From Candidatus Moraniibacteriota bacterium (GTDB lineage: Bacteria; Patescibacteriota; Minisyncoccia; Moranbacterales; GCA-2747515): 27,550 nucleotides of DNA. The DNA lies in the NCBI GenBank assembly GCA_029933995.1, contig JAOZNB010000003.1, positions 1 through 27,550 of the forward strand, read 5' to 3'. Under the pieces are notes generated by a model, which saw nothing but the letters and a program-made list of their open reading frames with translations, was not told the DNA's origin and did no database searches. Shown in pieces: positions 23,981 through 27,550 of the stretch. The translations under genes were made by a program, and so were the position numbers. Positions within the stretch are counted from its first letter, which is position 1; every line of letters begins with the position of its first letter.

Positions 23981-24391
23981 ATGATTGATAGTGAAATGGG
24001 TAGAAGGTCTCAATTACAAATGCAAGATTTAGTAGAAGAGGATTCTAATTGGATAAGTCAATTTTGGCAACCGTGTATTTTGACGGAATATAATATGCGG
24101 CGATTGGAGCCATATTTTAAACTAGGATTTATAAAAACTGGATATAGCTTTAGACACAAAATTGCAACTGCACGTATCCACAAGAAATACCTTCCTGTGA
24201 TAGGCGTTGATTTACGTGCACTGAACAAAGAGCCTGATCCAATTCTCATCATAATTGATGAACAAGGTACTAAAGTGATTTGTCATTTGTCGGAATATAT
24301 AAATCGATTATTTAAAGAAGGCAAGGAGTATGAGCGTACAGTGAAAGTATATGCAACTTATACAGGATTGCGTGAGCGGTTATTAAATTGA
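23981..24391 (+). CDS. Hypothetical protein
   Basis: A 136-residue soluble protein I do not recognise. It is acidic near the N-terminus (QDLVEEDSNWISQFWQP), with a basic middle (FRHKIATARIHKKYLPVIGV) and a mixed C-terminal half (PILIIIDEQGTKVICHLSEY). No signal peptide, membrane helix or clear catalytic motif is visible. It forms a single-gene unit with its own promoter, strong SD and terminator. The region LEPYFKLGFIKTGYSFRHKI loosely resembles LLMFHNWVRVGFAVECNLI in the preceding gene, and the terminators are related, so the two may be diverged duplicates. Confidence 0.6.
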   Translation: MIDSEMGRRSQLQMQDLVEEDSNWISQFWQPCILTEYNMRRLEPYFKLGFIKTGYSFRHKIATARIHKKYLPVIGVDLRALNKEPDPILIIIDEQGTKVICHLSEYINRLFKEGKEYERTVKVYATYTGLRERLLN

Positions 24392-24411
24392 TATAATGGG
24401 AAGATTTTGTG

Positions 24412-24447
24412 AAAACTTAGTGATACAATGTACTGCTAAGTTTTTTT
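24412..24447 (+). terminator. Rho-independent terminator
   Basis: AAAACTTAG (24412-24420) pairs with CTAAGTTTT (24436-24444), and an inner TAC/GTA pairing extends the hairpin. A run of seven T begins at 24441. It ends the third island unit and touches the stop codon of the opposing lamin-tail gene, so it may also slow transcription from that side. Confidence 0.82.
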
Positions 24448-27400
24448 AATTACAAAAATTAAATTTACTGTTAGGAGTATTACTAAAAATAAAAGGTTTA
24501 GTACATGGATTTTTGGTATGTGGCACAAAGTATATTTGTGTTATAGATATGCTTTGGTGTAAATCGTTTGTATTTGTAATTATTTTTTGTGTAAGTGTAG
24601 TACTAGTGTGGAGAATATTGTTTATTTTTTGGATAAGTAGTGATAGAAAAGATCGTTTACCTTGTGTTAATGCATTGAAGGATTCATCTTGAGAGTACAC
24701 CGCACTTATAGCAACGAATTGTTCTAGTTTTTGTTGTGAGAATATTTGCTCATTTGCAATTGCTTGAGTAATAATTGCACTTGTTTGTGCTATTTTTTCT
24801 AAGTTTTCAGGAATTATCCATTGCCACACACCATCAGTTTCTTCGTATGATGCATTATCTGGAATAGATGTTGATTTATCACCGTACTCTACAGTATCTG
24901 CTACGGAGCCATTAGGCCTTCGTATTTCTACGATACCCGTTTTATTTGGTAGGCTAATTGCCGCATATTTTTTTGTTATTACTTTTGATTTACCAGGTCT
25001 AATGATTAGTTTTTTAGAGATTGGATGATTAACAATTGTTTTTTTTGATGAACCTGTTGCGATGCTCCAGTTTTTTAAATTAATTTTTTTCTTACTTTTA
25101 TTTTTTATAATTATATATTCAATGCCGCTATCTTTACCACTAGGGTTGGGAACAATTTGTGTAATTCTCATTTTATGTTTAGGATATTTTTTGACAGTCA
25201 CGGTAAAATTTTGAATGATTTCTTCGCTTCCATCCTGAACTCTTAAATGTCCATGATAAATACCTGTTTTTGTATATTTATGTCGTGTTTTCCAAATATA
25301 ACTTTTATGTTCATCACCAAAATCCCACCGAACCTTTAGTTCTTCGTTATCAATATCATTTGCGCGTGCATCAAATTCTACATACACATCTTTATATGCT
25401 TTTTTATCAATATTAAATTTTGTAAGTATGGGAAGGTTGTTAAAAATGTTTTGCTTTGCAGGTGTGAGGTGTTTACTCCATCGCCACTTTTTTGATGCAT
25501 GTTCATAATTGTATGAAACATCCTCAGAGGCACTAGCATAGGAAATAACATCCATCACTTTTTCATTTGGAGCAATAAGTGATACAGTTTCGTCACTATT
25601 ATTAAGTGCAAAAGAAAAGTTTTTACGATAAATGACAAAATAAGTATGTGGCGCAACAAAAGTGTCACCACTAAAGGTATAAGAGCCAGTTTTTGAAGCA
25701 TCTTTTAGTAGCCAATTTTTTAAGTTAACTTTAGTATCATTGGGATTATAAATTTCTATAAATTCGTTAGTATTTTCTGGTCCAGATGGATTAGACAATA
25801 ATTCACTTAGTAATAATTTAGGATAATCAATTGTTCGTGGATTGATAGCATTTTCTTTATTTGGAGTGGGTTGTGCGTGATACCACTGACTTGCACGATT
25901 TAGTGATATGCCTTCACGTGTTTCATTATATGAGATTGTGGAAACAGTTTTATTATTTGGTGCAAGTAGCGACACTACTTCAACACCAGAATTATTAAGC
26001 GCAAATTTAAAATCAGATCGATAAATAGTAAAATGAGATTGTGGTAAAATTTCTTGTTCCATAAAGGTGTATGAACCAGTGGAGCTAGCATCTGTAATAA
26101 TCCAATTTTTTAATGAGATAACACCATCTGTTGGATTGTAGAGTTCGATAAATTCGTGAGCTTCTTCAGATTCACTTGGATTTGGTAAAATTTCATTTAT
26201 GAAAATTTGTGGATATTCTTTTGTTAAAGGATTTTCATTATTCTTTGTGTTAGGTGTTGGCAACTCCCAATACCACATGGGATTGTCACGATTATAAGAA
26301 AGTCCTTCTTTTGTTTTTGTATAAGATATGGATGAAATAATCTTTGTATTTGGGGCTACGAGTGATACTGTTTCGTTACCTGAGTTATTAAGTGCAAATC
26401 CAAATGAAGATCGATATATGGCAATATATGATTGTGAGAGAATTTCTGTTTGAGGAAAAATATATTTTCCAGAAGTGGTGGCATCTTTTAATATCCAACC
26501 TTTTAAGTTGACAGGGTCATCAGTGGGATTATAAATCTCGATAAATTCATCTGAATTTTCGTTACCCATTGGGTTGGGTAGCAGTTCATTAATTATTAGA
26601 TTGGGATATTCTTTTGTGAGAGGATTATCATTATTTTGTGTATCGGGAGTGGGTGTTTCTTCATACCAAGCATCATTATCATAATTCCATGACAGTCCAC
26701 TTGTAGATTTTGCATAAGAATAGTCTGACACAATATTTTTATTTATATCTTTGAGATATATTTCTTCATTCGAATTATTGAGGGAAAATGAAAAATCTGC
26801 TTTATTATATAGCGTGAGAAAACCCTTTGACTTAATCGTCACATCCCCAAAGTCATAGCATTTTTGTGTTTTGTTATGTAGACACCAATTTTTAAGTGAA
26901 ACATCCACATTGCCATCATTGTATAATTCAATAAATTCGTTACCACTGTCAGTTCCATCAGGATTTGCCAAGATTTCATTCAACCTAATTTTCTCAGTAT
27001 TAATTGTAAGTAATAATTTTATATCTTTTTCACAGAGCTTTACATCCGCTTCTTTTGCTGTAGGGACAGGTTTCAAACCTGTCCCTACGGTATCTGTTTT
27101 GGAATCATTTATATCAATGCTTTGTGTGGTATTTTGTTTCTTATTCTCAGCATTAACACTTTCTTGGTCTAATTCCACGTTTTTCTCTGTAGAACTAGTC
27201 TCAATATTCTCTTCAGCAGACATTGTTGATTTGGTATCTAAAAAGGGTGTTTCTACAACACGATCAGAATCATTTTGTGTATCTTTTTCTTCTTGTTCAT
27301 TTTCTAAGCTTTGTTTATCGCCAATTTCATTTTCAGATTTAATTGTTTCTTTTTTAACATCTAAAATATGACCTTGGTCTAGAGGTAGAGTATTTTCAAT

Positions 27401-27463
27401 AGCAAATACGCTTTGTGAAAACAAAAGACAAAAACAAATATATAAAACAAAAACTTTTTTCAT
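24446..27463 (-). CDS. Large secreted protein with lamin-tail domains and a PKD domain
   Basis: A 1005-residue protein with a signal peptide (1-21, ending SVFA). Residues 22-150 are an acidic low-complexity spacer that contains the repeat-encoded VGTGLKPVPT (126-135). Lamin-tail (LTD) domains follow at about 157-275, 288-405, 419-535 and 550-665. Each has the pattern NE(I/L)LxNPxGxxxxxEFIE(L/I)YN, LKxW, FALNNSGxExVSL and S-Y-x-x-x-x-x-G-x-S. A PKD domain with WDFGDEHKSYIWKTRHKYTK lies at about 682-757, and a fifth LTD at about 764-875. The 130-residue tail has no recognised anchor. Bacterial LTD proteins are mostly extracellular and may bind DNA or other surface components; its partner is unknown. 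It has its own promoter and no SD. Confidence 0.88.
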   Translation of the reverse strand: MKKVFVLYICFCLLFSQSVFAIENTLPLDQGHILDVKKETIKSENEIGDKQSLENEQEEKDTQNDSDRVVETPFLDTKSTMSAEENIETSSTEKNVELDQESVNAENKKQNTTQSIDINDSKTDTVGTGLKPVPTAKEADVKLCEKDIKLLLTINTEKIRLNEILANPDGTDSGNEFIELYNDGNVDVSLKNWCLHNKTQKCYDFGDVTIKSKGFLTLYNKADFSFSLNNSNEEIYLKDINKNIVSDYSYAKSTSGLSWNYDNDAWYEETPTPDTQNNDNPLTKEYPNLIINELLPNPMGNENSDEFIEIYNPTDDPVNLKGWILKDATTSGKYIFPQTEILSQSYIAIYRSSFGFALNNSGNETVSLVAPNTKIISSISYTKTKEGLSYNRDNPMWYWELPTPNTKNNENPLTKEYPQIFINEILPNPSESEEAHEFIELYNPTDGVISLKNWIITDASSTGSYTFMEQEILPQSHFTIYRSDFKFALNNSGVEVVSLLAPNNKTVSTISYNETREGISLNRASQWYHAQPTPNKENAINPRTIDYPKLLLSELLSNPSGPENTNEFIEIYNPNDTKVNLKNWLLKDASKTGSYTFSGDTFVAPHTYFVIYRKNFSFALNNSDETVSLIAPNEKVMDVISYASASEDVSYNYEHASKKWRWSKHLTPAKQNIFNNLPILTKFNIDKKAYKDVYVEFDARANDIDNEELKVRWDFGDEHKSYIWKTRHKYTKTGIYHGHLRVQDGSEEIIQNFTVTVKKYPKHKMRITQIVPNPSGKDSGIEYIIIKNKSKKKINLKNWSIATGSSKKTIVNHPISKKLIIRPGKSKVITKKYAAISLPNKTGIVEIRRPNGSVADTVEYGDKSTSIPDNASYEETDGVWQWIIPENLEKIAQTSAIITQAIANEQIFSQQKLEQFVAISAVYSQDESFNALTQGKRSFLSLLIQKINNILHTSTTLTQKIITNTNDLHQSISITQIYFVPHTKNPCTKPFIFSNTPNSKFNFCN
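27060..27088. repeat. Perfect palindromic repeat inserted in frame
   Basis: GTAGGGACAGGTTT (27060-27073), a single C, and AAACCTGTCCCTAC (27075-27088) form a perfect 14-bp palindrome. On the coding strand it reads VGTGLKPVPT; the opposite strand encodes nearly the same peptide (VGTGFKPVPT). It lies in the disordered spacer of the lamin-tail protein, where an insertion would be tolerated. Confidence 0.88.
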
Positions 27464-27516
27464 ACAGAAAATTTAATAAATGACAGTAAATTGTTTTTAT
27501 TTTTGTATAGTTTATA

Positions 27517-27546
27517 AGAATAGCAAGATTATATAATTAGTGTCAA
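27517..27546 (-). promoter_or_regulatory. Promoter of the lamin-tail protein gene
   Basis: On the minus strand, a perfect -35 TTGACA (27546-27541) and TATTCT (27522-27517) are 18 bases apart. TG at the extended position (TGCTATTCT) strengthens the -10. The leader is about 46 bases and has no SD. Confidence 0.65.
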
Positions 27547-27550
27547 ACAA

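Noticed and set aside
26871..27371. 166-codon open frame on the plus strand opposite the lamin-tail gene
   Set aside because: It is a mirror of the real coding frame. Its serine-, phenylalanine- and leucine-rich product has no motifs, and the KPVPT match arises only because the palindrome reads alike on both strands.

Overview
The window looks like chromosomal DNA from a Candidate Phyla Radiation (Patescibacteria) bacterium, most likely a Parcubacteria-type lineage. The DNA is very AT-rich and most genes start without a Shine-Dalgarno (SD) sequence. It carries a TrbC/VirB2-like pilin of the type common in CPR genomes, a short rpmH-rnpA-yidC-jag block facing dnaA-dnaN, a DciA-like gene where many bacteria have recF, a lamin-tail-domain surface protein and several ATP-grasp ligases. 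UGA acts as a stop, which argues against the code-25 Gracilibacteria and Absconditabacteria. The lineage is inferred from gene content; there is no rRNA here.

Layout. (1) 1-1332, plus strand: the end of a membrane protein, then a secreted pilin-like protein with its own extended -10 promoter. (2) 8718 down to 1402, minus strand: rpmH, rnpA, yidC, jag/khpB, then with almost no gaps a flippase, two family-2 glycosyltransferases and two O-antigen ligase/polymerase-type proteins. This puts surface-polysaccharide assembly directly downstream of the ribosome/membrane-insertion operon. (3) 8781-9474: the replication origin region, with at least five DnaA boxes. (4) 9475-12401, plus strand: dnaA, dnaN and a DUF721/DciA gene, closed by a hairpin terminator. 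(5) 15136-12440, minus strand: a class A penicillin-binding protein with an unusual C-terminal extension.

(6) 21558 down to 15284, minus strand: yebC, ruvC, a 7TM protein, an ATP-grasp ligase fused to a RimB-like protease, then three more ATP-grasp proteins. I read the last five genes as an amidoligase system that probably makes and trims a peptide or amino-acid tag at the membrane. This is the most interesting region of the window.

(7) 21.6-24.4 kb, plus strand: a small island of five unfamiliar genes (zinc ribbon, TIM barrel, three unknowns) in three transcription units. All five genes have strong SD sequences, unlike the rest of the window. The three promoters share a TTGATT -35 element with 17-bp spacing, two terminators look related, and an (AT)14 tract abuts one promoter. 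(8) 27463-24446, minus strand: a large secreted protein with five lamin-tail domains and a PKD domain, carrying a palindromic repeat inserted in frame.
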